From Tritonibacter horizontis (GTDB taxonomy: Bacteria; Pseudomonadota; Alphaproteobacteria; Rhodobacterales; Rhodobacteraceae): DNA of 64,000 nt. Below, piece by piece: positions 44,491-55,200 of this stretch (its first letter is position 1; every line of letters begins with the position of its first letter). Both the position numbers and the translations under genes were made by a program. Below the pieces are notes generated by a model that was not told the origin of the DNA, searched no databases, and worked only from the letters and a program-made list of their open reading frames with translations. Location of the stretch: the NCBI RefSeq assembly GCF_001518015.1, contig NZ_LPUY01000049.1, positions 1 through 64,000 of the forward strand, in the 5' to 3' direction.

Positions 44491-45831
44491 CTATCGAGCC
44501 TTGTTTGGCCCTGTTTTTCGGGGCTGTTTTCCTGGTTTTCCTGGTTTTCCTGGTTTTCCTGGTTTTCCTGGTTTTCCTGGTTTTCCCGGTGCCCGCTTCT
44601 TTTGTGCCCGTTCTCCCTGTGCCCCTTTGGGGGATTTTGCCTTCGGTTCCTGCTGCGGGCGCCCCTTGGAGGGCTTGCGGCGGTCGCCTGCGGTGGGCGC
44701 GGCTTTGGGGCCCGGTTTTCGAGGGGTGCCTTTGTCTGCGGATTTCGGCGCGCCCGGCAGAGTCGGCTGGCGCAGGCGGCGCGGCCAATTGGGGGCCTTA
44801 GTGTCCAGAAGACTGGCGACCATCTCCGACAGCAGCGCCAGGCTGCGCAGTTCGGTTGCGTCAAAATGGTCTCGCGGATCGGTGGACAGTGGCTCTGCGG
44901 GGGCCTCATCGATGGCTTGTTGCAGCGCCGCCTGCATTAGGGGGCGCCCCTTGAAGAACTGCGCATCCAGAGCTGCGGCATCGCCATGATACCGGTCACG
45001 CACCGCCTCGGCCAAAGACCGGGACAGCCGCAGTGGAGTGCGGCTGGGCGGCGGCGGCAACAGGGCGATCTGATGTGTGAAAGCCACCCCCAGGGCCTTG
45101 CGCAGCGGTTTTGGGCGACCTGCCTGATGGGCGTGCAAAACCTTCAACCGCATCAGGTCTTCCAGGCACAGATCGCTTTCAATCGTTGGAAGGGAGCCCC
45201 TCCCATCGGGGGTCTTGCCAAAGGCTGTTTGGGAAAAATCATCAATGATAGAGCCGTTTTTCAGCTCTGTGGGCAGGAAAGGGCGCAACCGGAAGGCCGC
45301 TCCGAATTCCGCCTGCCAAGCGCGGAGCCGGGGCAGGTAATCCAGCTGGGGTTTCGGGTCCACCTGGGTGAAATAGGCCTCCAGCGTGTCGTCGAACCGT
45401 CCCTGGACCACCTGCTCTGTATAGGCGCTGGCAAGACGCGCGGCATGCGGCTGGATATAGCAGATCAGCCGGGTGCGCGCGGCAAGGGGCGCCGAGGCGG
45501 CAGGTATGCGCGCCAGCAGCTGAGACAGGGTCGCAGGTGAGGAGGTCCCCAATTGCTCGGCCGAGAGCAGCGTGTAGCGGGCCGAACTGCCAGAAACACG
45601 CTTGGCGATGGCGCGGGCCTTTTGCGGGTTGGCGAGTCCGTTGTGATCAATCTGATCGGGATAAAAGACCTTGTGCCCGCCGATCCTGACGCCTGCGGCA
45701 AAGCCGGCCTGGAGGGAGGCTGCCCCGGCTCCCGGATCGCCGATATGCAGAGCCAGCAACTCGGGGTGGGCACGTCGCAGGCGGCGCAGAACCGGGGCCG
45801 CAAGGGCGCGAAGAGAGCGGGAAAAGAGCAT
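44491..45831 (-). CDS. sulfotransferase-like protein with degenerate P-loop and collagen-like tail (array member 4)
   Basis: 446 residues. The loop equivalent reads LHIGDPGAGAASLQAGF, lacking the Lys and Thr/Ser residues of its neighbours (HIGDHKTGSTSIQ). The second patch is TRLICYIQPHAARLASAYTEQVVQG. Catalysis is therefore doubtful. The C-terminal 100 residues are basic and low-complexity, ending in about six Gly-Lys-Pro triplets encoded by a 9-bp tandem DNA repeat. It could be a pseudo-enzyme partner of the other members, or a drifting copy; the intact frame argues for some function. Confidence 0.6.
   Translation of the reverse strand: MLFSRSLRALAAPVLRRLRRAHPELLALHIGDPGAGAASLQAGFAAGVRIGGHKVFYPDQIDHNGLANPQKARAIAKRVSGSSARYTLLSAEQLGTSSPATLSQLLARIPAASAPLAARTRLICYIQPHAARLASAYTEQVVQGRFDDTLEAYFTQVDPKPQLDYLPRLRAWQAEFGAAFRLRPFLPTELKNGSIIDDFSQTAFGKTPDGRGSLPTIESDLCLEDLMRLKVLHAHQAGRPKPLRKALGVAFTHQIALLPPPPSRTPLRLSRSLAEAVRDRYHGDAAALDAQFFKGRPLMQAALQQAIDEAPAEPLSTDPRDHFDATELRSLALLSEMVASLLDTKAPNWPRRLRQPTLPGAPKSADKGTPRKPGPKAAPTAGDRRKPSKGRPQQEPKAKSPKGAQGERAQKKRAPGKPGKPGKPGKPGKPGKPGKQPRKTGPNKAR
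44530..44583. repeat. 9-bp tandem repeat (CCTGGTTTT) in the 3' end of array member 4
   Basis: About six copies of CCTGGTTTT run through 44530-44583, encoding Gly-Lys-Pro on the minus strand. The unit is a multiple of three, so copy-number change would vary tail length without a frameshift. Confidence 0.8.
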
Positions 45832-45878
45832 GACAGTCTCGTCAGGAAAGAGGATCAGGAGGAAAAGCGGGCAGGGCG

Positions 45879-46949
45879 TCAGAGGGCGAGGGCGTCGACC
45901 CGTTTCTTCTTCAGGGTGGTCTGCCAGTTGGAGGGGCTGTTTTGCAGTATCGCGGCGGCCAGATTTGCCAGCGCCGTGAGGCTGCGGATTTCGGCGGCAT
46001 CGAAATAATCTTCAGGAGCGACGGATTGCGCCTTGGGGATCGCCTTGTCGACAGCAAGGTCCAGCTCTGGACGCAGGGTCGCTACCCCGTCAAAAAACGC
46101 CAGATCCATGGCGCTGGCATCGGCGGCATATGTGTCGCGGATTTCTTCGGCGAGGGCGCGATGCAGGGCCAGTTTCGGTTGCGGTGTCGGATCCGGCTGC
46201 AGGCCGGCCAGACGCATGAATTCCCAACCCAGGGTGTGGCGTTCTTTTTGGGTCAGGTGGCCTTGGCAGGACTGAAACAGCTTGAGCCGCATCAGATCCC
46301 GCAGCGGCAAGGAGGAATTCGCGGCCGGCAGCGGTTTCAGGCGATAATCTGTGCTGTCGAGCATGTGGGTGATGAAATCATCCAGAACCGATTTCTGTAC
46401 CAGCCGATCACGGATCATCGGTCGCAGGCGGAAGGCGGAGCCAAAGGTCTCGCGCCAGCGGTTGAACCGCGGCAGGTACAGCAGCCGTTCCTGTTTGAAC
46501 GTGAGGCGGTGAAAATCCTCCAACGTGCTGCTGAAACGGCCGGATTTGATCTGCGTTGCAAAGCTTGAAAGAACCCGCGGCGCATGTGGGCGCACATAGG
46601 CGGCAATGCGCAGCTCATCAATTACCGGAGCAAAGAACCGATCAATCATACTTTTGACCCGTTGCGGGTCTGCCCCGTCGAGCGTTTCTGCCGACAGCAG
46701 CAACGTATCGGCCGGGCTGGCGGCAAAACTGTCGGCGGTGCGCTTCAACCAGGCCTCAGCCTGTTTTCGTGCGGGGCCGCGTTGGGACAGGGCATCGACT
46801 TGGGCGCGCAGACTGTTGTGGCTCAGCGTTCCGGGATAGCGGATCTGGCGTCCGGCCAGGTTTGCCCGTTTCCCGGCAAAGGCGTATTGGATCGTCGTCG
46901 ATCCGGTCTTGTGATCACCGATATGCAGGACAAGCGTTTTGGGGGGCAT
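45879..46949 (-). CDS. sulfotransferase-like P-loop protein (array member 5)
   Basis: 356 residues from the ATG at 46949 (MPPKTLVLHIGDHKTG); the frame stays open upstream but overlaps glf on the other strand. HIGDHKTGSTTIQ is the PAPS loop (about residues 9-21). LRIAAYVRPHAPRVLSSFATQIKSGRF is the second motif, very like member 3. It is the first gene of the five-member set, starting opposite glf. Probable glycan sulfotransferase; acceptor unknown. Confidence 0.7.
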   Translation of the reverse strand: MPPKTLVLHIGDHKTGSTTIQYAFAGKRANLAGRQIRYPGTLSHNSLRAQVDALSQRGPARKQAEAWLKRTADSFAASPADTLLLSAETLDGADPQRVKSMIDRFFAPVIDELRIAAYVRPHAPRVLSSFATQIKSGRFSSTLEDFHRLTFKQERLLYLPRFNRWRETFGSAFRLRPMIRDRLVQKSVLDDFITHMLDSTDYRLKPLPAANSSLPLRDLMRLKLFQSCQGHLTQKERHTLGWEFMRLAGLQPDPTPQPKLALHRALAEEIRDTYAADASAMDLAFFDGVATLRPELDLAVDKAIPKAQSVAPEDYFDAAEIRSLTALANLAAAILQNSPSNWQTTLKKKRVDALAL

Positions 46950-48371
<1,422 letters not shown>

Positions 48372-48375
48372 GGGG

Positions 48376-48402
48376 AGGCTGGCCTTTGGGGCCAGCCTTT
48401 TC
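48376..48402 (+). terminator. intrinsic terminator of glf
   Basis: AGGCTGGCC (48376-48384) and GGCCAGCCT (48390-48398) form a 9-bp stem with loop TTTGG followed by TTT. It lies between the convergent glf and GSCFA genes. Confidence 0.8.
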
Positions 48403-48404
48403 GT

Positions 48405-49361
48405 TCAGTTCATGTAGTTTGCAACAAAAGTTGAAATCACATGCCGCACCATATCTGTCTGCACATGGCGGATATCGTGCCTCCAAGCTTTTTCTTGAGG
48501 AGTGTTGGTCACTAGCTCATAGCTTGGGAAATAATCCACAAAATCGTACTGCTTCTCGACCTCTTGAGCGACAGTGCGCAGAGTCGACTTGGAATAGCTG
48601 TTGGCGACGATGATATCCTGATCCGTAAAGGTACGGTTCAAAGGTACGGGAGAGACCGTGAGGATGATTTTCACATCTTTATTGCTCTTCTCGCGGATGA
48701 GATTGATCAGCGTATGAACTGATTTCAGATTTTCAGCGTAGTCCGTATTTTCGAATCGGAAGCGGTTCCCTTCGCGGGCAAATTTCCAGTGAATAGGAGC
48801 AACGTTCATGGGGACCTGTAGTTCATCATCCCACCACACTTCTGTCAGGCCTAAGGTGATGAAGACCACATCCGCATCCTGGATACGTTTGACACTTGTG
48901 CGGACAGTATCCTGAACCGCGACGGCGTCGGTGTATTCAAGAGTGCGCAAGCGGTGCAGCTGTGGGTTGAAGAACTGGCCTGGTGTGGCTTCGATCAGCC
49001 CTTTTCCGGGCAATTCTACGTCGTTCAGGCACTGGTTCAATTCCACTAACATGGAGTGAGTGGTGAACTTCGTCATGATCGAGGAGTTATCGCCCTTGAG
49101 CTGTTCATCGCAGGCGGCGGGCAGGTCGTTGATCTGAGAGAGAACTTGTCTGCCTTCGCGCAAGAAAGCTTTTTCTATTTCTCGGGCAAAACAAGAGCCG
49201 ATCATATAAAAGCTCATGTCGTTGGACAATTGGAACTTCGCTGTGTGGCTAATTTCCAGATAATCGTTCGATGTCAATCTAGTTGCGGCATCGTGAGCTG
49301 CATGGCCTTCAGTTTCATACTTTTTGTCAAGGCCTCGCGCCCATGTGTTCATTTTTCGCAT
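48405..49361 (-). CDS. GSCFA domain protein
   Basis: 318 residues. The block FYMIGSCFAREIEKAF is the defining GSCFA motif of this SGNH-hydrolase-related family. VVFITLGLTEVWWDDE and VKIILTVSPVPLNRTF follow, with a catalytic-type His region (HDIRHVQTDMVRHVI) near the C-terminus. Members often occur in polysaccharide loci and may act as O-acetyl esterases or acyltransferases. The base composition is clearly lower in GC than the flanking genes, suggesting a separate origin. The in-frame ATG at 49352 is an alternative start. Confidence 0.75.
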   Translation of the reverse strand: MRKMNTWARGLDKKYETEGHAAHDAATRLTSNDYLEISHTAKFQLSNDMSFYMIGSCFAREIEKAFLREGRQVLSQINDLPAACDEQLKGDNSSIMTKFTTHSMLVELNQCLNDVELPGKGLIEATPGQFFNPQLHRLRTLEYTDAVAVQDTVRTSVKRIQDADVVFITLGLTEVWWDDELQVPMNVAPIHWKFAREGNRFRFENTDYAENLKSVHTLINLIREKSNKDVKIILTVSPVPLNRTFTDQDIIVANSYSKSTLRTVAQEVEKQYDFVDYFPSYELVTNTPQEKAWRHDIRHVQTDMVRHVISTFVANYMN

Positions 49362-49477
49362 GCTGTCGTCCTGATTCTTTTGAGCTGTCGGTATAGGTTC
49401 GCGTATGGTGTCTCGTGCGTTTTACCGTATTTCACCTTGCTTGTAGATTGAGGTGAGATCCGCACGATTCTGGGCGT

Positions 49478-51013
49478 TTAGGTTCTGCGCGCCCAGAGGT
49501 TCAAAGAACCGCGCCAGACGGTCCCTGAGGCCATCAGGGGATGGGGCGGGGATGCATTCCCGGCACGCGTGATCATGTGGTCGAAACCGTTGCGATCAAG
49601 TATCTCGAGAAGGTGCGTCAGGTTCGATTTTGGCAACCCCGGGCCGAAATGTAGCTCGATGAACATATTTCGAATATTGTCCATACGCCCATCTAGGGCC
49701 TCGATGATCTTGTATTCGACGCCTTCGACATCCAGCTTCAGGAAATCTACGGTCCGGTTTGCTATGCGATCAGCCAGGTTGACCTGTTGCACCATTACAG
49801 ACTGTATTTCATGATTTTGCGGGTCGAGCCGGGGGAGAAGGCTGGAGCCCATGGGCATGCTGGAGGCAGCGTAGAACTCTACAACATCCTCTTGGATCCC
49901 GACGGCGGCCTCGCACAGGGTCACGGTGTTCATACCGATCCTGTCGATATTCTCGCGCAGAATAGCTGCGTTTGCAGGGTTCGGTTCAAAGGTCAAAATC
50001 TCTGCTGTCGGATGGCGACGATTGAAGAGGTAGGACGCAACCCCATAACAGCCGCCGGCATCAATAATGAACGGGGCCTTGCTGTCCGTTTCGAAGTTGT
50101 ACTGAACGTTGCAGAGGATTTCTTCGAGCTGCACTGTCAGATCATAGAGCTGTCCAAATCTGAAGCGGCCACCTTTCAACGCAATTTCAGACTTGCCCGA
50201 TAGCAAGTCTTTCATAAATCGAACTTTTTGTCGGACGTCAGGACCATCTTCGTGTGGCCAGTGTGCCGCTGCAAGATGATCGCCACGCTCGACAAGTTCC
50301 GGGGCCAGGTGTCGGCGCAATTTCTGCCAGTAGACACCAACGCTGAAAGGAATAGTCTTCGTTTCCTTGCGGGGGGCAGAAGAAGGCTGCATCTTTTGTG
50401 CTTTCTGAAGGTGTTGGGGGGCTGCAGCGGTTTCAGGGGCGATGGGAAAAGGTTGCTCTACCGGGTTGATATTGGCGGCGCTATAGCGCCAGTCAATATT
50501 CCGACGCAGCACTTTTGCAGGGGTCCCGGCAACCAGACAATTTTCAGGAATCGTGTTGTTGACCAGTGATTTTGCCCCGACCACGGAGCCGCTGCCGATG
50601 TTGCTGCCCTTGAGAACCAGAACGTCCTCGGCAATCCACACATGATCGCCGATCATGATGTCGGCGGCTGGATTGATCATCTCTCCGCTTTCACGGTCGA
50701 TAATGTGATGATTGTCGCTGGTGCGTAGCTTGACGCTGGCAAAGAGGCAATGTTCGCCCACTGTGATGCTGCGACCTCGTCCGGACAGATTGGCCCAGAA
50801 CGAAGATCGGCATAGTGTGCCGCGCCCGATCTTCACATGTGTGTTGTCGGAAAGAAAATAGAGATGCAAGGCTCGAAAATGGCAGCCCTCTGCGATTTCC
50901 AGACTACAGTTGCGCGCCTTGAAGATGATCTCGGATTTGTCGACGGTCACACTGGGGTGCACATCGAGTGCACAGTCAGCGGGAATCTGGGTGAGGGTTT
51001 CGATCAGTTTCAT
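49478..51013 (-). CDS. fusion of hexapeptide-repeat acetyltransferase and FkbM-type methyltransferase
   Basis: 511 residues. Residues about 55-172 form a left-handed beta-helix acyltransferase with hexapeptide repeats (SITVGEHCLFASV, IMIGDHVWIAEDVLVLKGSNIG, GSVVGAKSLV, CLVAGTPAKVLRRN). After a Pro/Gln-rich linker, residues about 310-490 form a SAM methyltransferase of the FkbM family (FIIDAGGCYG at 315-324, ILTFEPNPANAAILREN, DFLKLDVEGVEYKIIEAL). It would add both acetyl and methyl groups to sugars of the glycan. Its ATG overlaps the stop of the upstream gene (ATGA). Confidence 0.8.
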   Translation of the reverse strand: MKLIETLTQIPADCALDVHPSVTVDKSEIIFKARNCSLEIAEGCHFRALHLYFLSDNTHVKIGRGTLCRSSFWANLSGRGRSITVGEHCLFASVKLRTSDNHHIIDRESGEMINPAADIMIGDHVWIAEDVLVLKGSNIGSGSVVGAKSLVNNTIPENCLVAGTPAKVLRRNIDWRYSAANINPVEQPFPIAPETAAAPQHLQKAQKMQPSSAPRKETKTIPFSVGVYWQKLRRHLAPELVERGDHLAAAHWPHEDGPDVRQKVRFMKDLLSGKSEIALKGGRFRFGQLYDLTVQLEEILCNVQYNFETDSKAPFIIDAGGCYGVASYLFNRRHPTAEILTFEPNPANAAILRENIDRIGMNTVTLCEAAVGIQEDVVEFYAASSMPMGSSLLPRLDPQNHEIQSVMVQQVNLADRIANRTVDFLKLDVEGVEYKIIEALDGRMDNIRNMFIELHFGPGLPKSNLTHLLEILDRNGFDHMITRAGNASPPHPLMASGTVWRGSLNLWARRT

Positions 51014-52272
51014 GCGTGCTGGTTCTTTTGTCCCTGAATGGCTGCGAGAACTGTGCTGGCAACGTCAGAAAGATCATAACGGAACATACCTGGCTGGTCA
51101 TAATCCGGTGCGATGACGTAGTATTTCATCAGCCGGGCAACGTGGTCGCGCAGCATATCAGGCCGCGTTTCCTTGCCTTTGTCGGCAAGGGCGGTCTGAA
51201 TCGCGCGCTCCAGCTCGGCGCGATAGGGGGCTTCCTCGACCAGGCCCGACCCGGTGAGCTGCATGCGCCCCATCAGGACCACGGGCGTGTCATGTATCAA
51301 CGCCATGTAGGCGCTTTGTGACACGATGGTGACGAGCGCATCTGCCTGGTCCAGCAGGTCAATCAGGTCGACCCGCTTGTCGATGACAGTGAGGCAATCT
51401 GAATAGTGCTCTAACCCTGGACTGGCGTGCTTGATTGATGGATGCGCCTTATAGAGGATGTGCCAGTCGTTCTTGCGAGCCAAAGGCAGCAAAGCTTCCA
51501 GGCCGATTTCGGTACTGACGAAATCGCCGGTGTGCTTCAGGGTCCTGCGCTTGGTGAATGGTTGCAATCCGGTCTTGAAGTCGTTGACCCCGGCATAGAT
51601 GAGCTTGGGGCGCTGATCCTCTGATAGGGCTGCTGCCTGTCCGACCTCATGCAGGCTCAGGCCCTGGCCTTTGCGGTTCGTCCGGGCAGTGATGGTCTGC
51701 CGGAGATAGGACGCGGCATGCTCCCGGTCGGACTGTGTGATTGGCAAGGCCTTGAAGACATCTGGTTGCTGCGCAATCCAGCTTTCCGCCATCTGTCCCT
51801 TGAATTCAAAACACCAGGAGCCGGGCAGAACGCCGTTTTCGCCAAACATCACCGGTACGCCCGTGCGCTGGCACCAGTCAGCAATGGCATAGTGATATGC
51901 GTTGAATTGATGCCATAGAATGACCAGATCCGGGGCGAAACGTTCCAGCTCCTGTTCGATGTATTCCCGATACATGTAGAGGGACGTATAGCAATCCCGG
52001 GCTGATTTCTTGGGATGGTCGTATTGGTAGGTCGCCGCTTGGATACGCAGTTCTCGGTTCGTTAACGTGATGTCGGGATGTTGCGTGACCCCAATGCCCC
52101 TCATGGAGCGTTCGATCAAGTTTGGCAGCACCAGATTGCGGGCAACTGTATCCAAGGGGTGACGGCTGGTCCGGCACACATCCGCTCCCCCGGCCTTGAG
52201 ATCCCGCAAAATGGTCTCGATGCGGTCGATCCGGACCGGATCTTCGCCATAGTCGCTGTAGAAGATACGCAT
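51010..52272 (-). CDS. capsule polysaccharide biosynthesis-like protein (KpsC/KpsS-type GT-B fold, tentative)
   Basis: 420 residues. Features: LVILWHQFNAYHYAIADWC, VPVMFGENGVLPGSWCFEFKG, WHILYKAHPSI and DLLDQADALVTIVSQSAYMALIHDTPVVLMG. The last two correspond to the C-terminal donor site of Capsule_synth-type proteins related to Kdo transferases. A Kdo-like role would fit with the CMP-sugar cytidylyltransferase at 62.1 kb, but the match is from recognition of motifs only. Start and stop codons overlap those of the flanking genes, so it is read in one operon with them. Confidence 0.55.
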   Translation of the reverse strand: MRIFYSDYGEDPVRIDRIETILRDLKAGGADVCRTSRHPLDTVARNLVLPNLIERSMRGIGVTQHPDITLTNRELRIQAATYQYDHPKKSARDCYTSLYMYREYIEQELERFAPDLVILWHQFNAYHYAIADWCQRTGVPVMFGENGVLPGSWCFEFKGQMAESWIAQQPDVFKALPITQSDREHAASYLRQTITARTNRKGQGLSLHEVGQAAALSEDQRPKLIYAGVNDFKTGLQPFTKRRTLKHTGDFVSTEIGLEALLPLARKNDWHILYKAHPSIKHASPGLEHYSDCLTVIDKRVDLIDLLDQADALVTIVSQSAYMALIHDTPVVLMGRMQLTGSGLVEEAPYRAELERAIQTALADKGKETRPDMLRDHVARLMKYYVIAPDYDQPGMFRYDLSDVASTVLAAIQGQKNQHA

Positions 52273-55200
52273 CAGACCTGGGCTCCGCTGTCGCCTCGTC
52301 GGGCTTGAAGCTTTTCGCGCATTTCAGATGCGAGTCGCTCGTACCGGGTCAGGAGAGTGGACAAATCCCGCTTGCTCATCACGCCCTCGGGGAAGTCGGA
52401 CTCGTGGCATTCGTCGAGATAGATCTTCCGTGCCACTTCGAAGCGCTCCGTCGAGAAAGACGAGGCGGCCGTTGGCGCCGGCGTGTGGGTGAAGATCTCT
52501 TTCAGGGTGCGGCTGAAGGTCTCCAGGTTGGCAGTCTGTAGCACCTGAGGGGTGCGACAGCGAACCCGTGCCTCTTGTGGCTGCTGCAGAACTTCTGAAA
52601 TCTTGGCGCGCAGTGCAGCTTCGTCGCCCCAAGGGACGAAATGGGCATGATCTGCGTTGAATTCCTGCAGGACCGGGAGATCATATGCAATGCAGGGAGT
52701 CCCCATGTACCCTGCTTCCACTGGCGGATAGCCGAAGCCTTCGAACAAGGAGGGGAAAATCATCAACTCGGACTTGGCGATCTCTTCGTATTTTTCCCGG
52801 TCCGAAATCATGTACAGCAGCTTGAGCGACAGGCCGAGGTCGTCCAGCTTGTTTCTGAACGTGGTCAGCGTCTCGTCGTCCGGCAGGTCAGAGGTCCCCG
52901 CGATCAGCGCCAGCGTGTAGCCTTTCATCTCCGGGGTGATGCAGTCGAAGATGGCGTTGATGTTCTTGTGGGCACTGACATTCCCGAACCGGCTGATCAG
53001 GATGATCTGCTTTTCGCGGGGCATGTTCTGCTGTTTCACCAGATCTGCGATCGGGCTGTTGATCGCGGGCGGTGCCACGGCAAAGGTCGGTGTGTGAAAC
53101 AGCGTCTTGTAAAAGCGTTCTGCAAAGGGAACGGCGGTTTCGGCTGAGGACAGGATGATGTCGGAAAAGCAAGTGGCCGCGAACCAATTGTCGACATCGC
53201 TCAGCTTCTTGGGGGCCGGAGACAGGGCGTTGAACCAGTTCAGGCTCTCGAAGTTGAGGAAGGCTGTCTTGGCGTTGCAGGATTTTGCCTTTTCAAAGAC
53301 ACGGTAGTACATGCCCGGATTGCGGGAGCCGTCCGGCAGAACGATCACATAGTCGAAATCCCCAGCCGGGGGCTGCAGGAAGTCGTTGATCTCGTAATGG
53401 ACCTTGTGATGATGGGGGCTAAAGGACAGATCCCCGGACCACGGTGGCATATTGTTCGTCCAGACAACGACGTCGTCGCAAAACTCGGCCATGGCCTCCG
53501 CCAGCATGGTGCCGTGATACCGCCCGCCCGAGAAATGCCGCCGGTTCATTTGCATCACAATGAGCGCACGGGTTTTGCCGGGTTGGTCGGCGAGGCGCGG
53601 GGCCTGCAGCTGGCCACCGGGGATGCGTAGCTTGCGTCGGCCATCAACATCGGATGGTTCGAAACACCGGTCCGGCGCCGGGCGTGCGTGAACCGGTGGC
53701 GTGAAGGAAGGGGCGAGGGCAAAGAAGGACTTTCCCAAGGCTTCTCCCGCCAAGAAGCTTTCCTGCACAGACGCGAGGTATCGGGATTCCGTTGCCTGGG
53801 CGCGGTTCATCGTAAATGTGGGATGCGCCAGATGACCGCTGTCCACCAGATCATGGTATTGAGCGGCCTTGGAATGGGCCCAGAAATCTTCGTTGTTGGC
53901 GGGATTGGGATCCCGCCCGTCCAGGCCGAGCATGTAAACGGTATCGCTGAAACTGGCAGCGATCGGCAGCATGTGGATATTCAGGGTGCTGTCGAACCGC
54001 GGCAGGGACCAGATCTTTTCCAGATCGCAGTTGAGACCGCTGAACCGTTGTTCACACAGGATCACCCGGTCGCGAATTTCCGGATGATTTTGCACCAGCA
54101 GAAACCCGATGGCCGCTGAGGTGAAAAGATAGATGTCGCGCTCCGTCAGCGCCTTGATCAGATCCGTGCGGAACGTCTCGGCGTATTGCGAGACGCCAAA
54201 ATGGCTCACCGCATCTCCGGCGCAGATAAAGGTGGGGCGAATGTGGTCCAGAAGAGCGGCGTTCGCCACCACGGAATTGCAGGCGACGGTCATGCAGGTG
54301 CTGAAATCGAATTCGAAAGCCGTGTCGATCGAGGGACCCGTTCCAAAGACAGCGCTGCAAGTCTTGCCGGCGTCGCGTTGTGCCTGCAGGGCTGCCCGGA
54401 ACCGGTCCTGGCTTTCTTGCAGGCGCTTTTGTTTTTCTGCTTCAGGCAGGAGCAGCCACGGCCCCTTGCAGTAGTTGCCGTATTCGACGGACGCAGGATC
54501 ATTCGTTGCAACGGTGATGATATTGGGAGCCTTGCCCAGGATCTTGGAGAGATAGCGTTGCAAGCCCTTTGACAGCGGACGCCAGACGAGGATGGTCTTG
54601 GCGCGAAGCAATGCGTCGATATAGGCGCCGTCGGGCGCAATGATGTCCAATGTCCCGGCGTCCAGGCTGCGGCTGGCGAAATGATCCGGTGGCGGTGCGA
54701 TGTTGCTATGCGCGTCGGGGGCGGCAAACGTCACGCGGGAGATCGGCGAGTCGGGCCCGGTCAGATACCAGCTTGCGCGATGGTAGTGATTGGACAGGTC
54801 GGCCGCATCCTCGAACGCAGGGAAATAGCAGACCTCATCCTCAGCTTTCGCCGGTCTGGGGTGGTCGGCCAGCCCCTTCTTCAGGGCGATCAGGCTGGCC
54901 AGGTCCAGTGCCTCTTCGGCAGGGATAAGGTTCTGGCGTACTGATGGGGTGGTGGCGGTGATGCGGCGTGGCGCATCTTTCAAGGTGGAGACTGCAATCT
55001 CTGCGCGCAGGGCCGGATTGCCAGTTTCAGAAATCTGGAGTTCCTGACGATCCTGCAGGCCCGATACCAGAATGTTCAGCCTTACAGGCTGAATGCCTTT
55101 GGAGTTCGCAGGCGCAACCCGACTTTGAACCGGGCCGAGGGGTATCCCTTCGGTCGTGGTCACATCGAAAGCCAGGGTCTCCCGGTCGGAGACAATGTCC

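Noticed and set aside
44530-44583. Possible CRISPR-like or phase-variable repeat
   Set aside because: It is a simple 9-bp tandem repeat without spacers, in frame within a coding sequence, so neither CRISPR nor frameshift phase variation.
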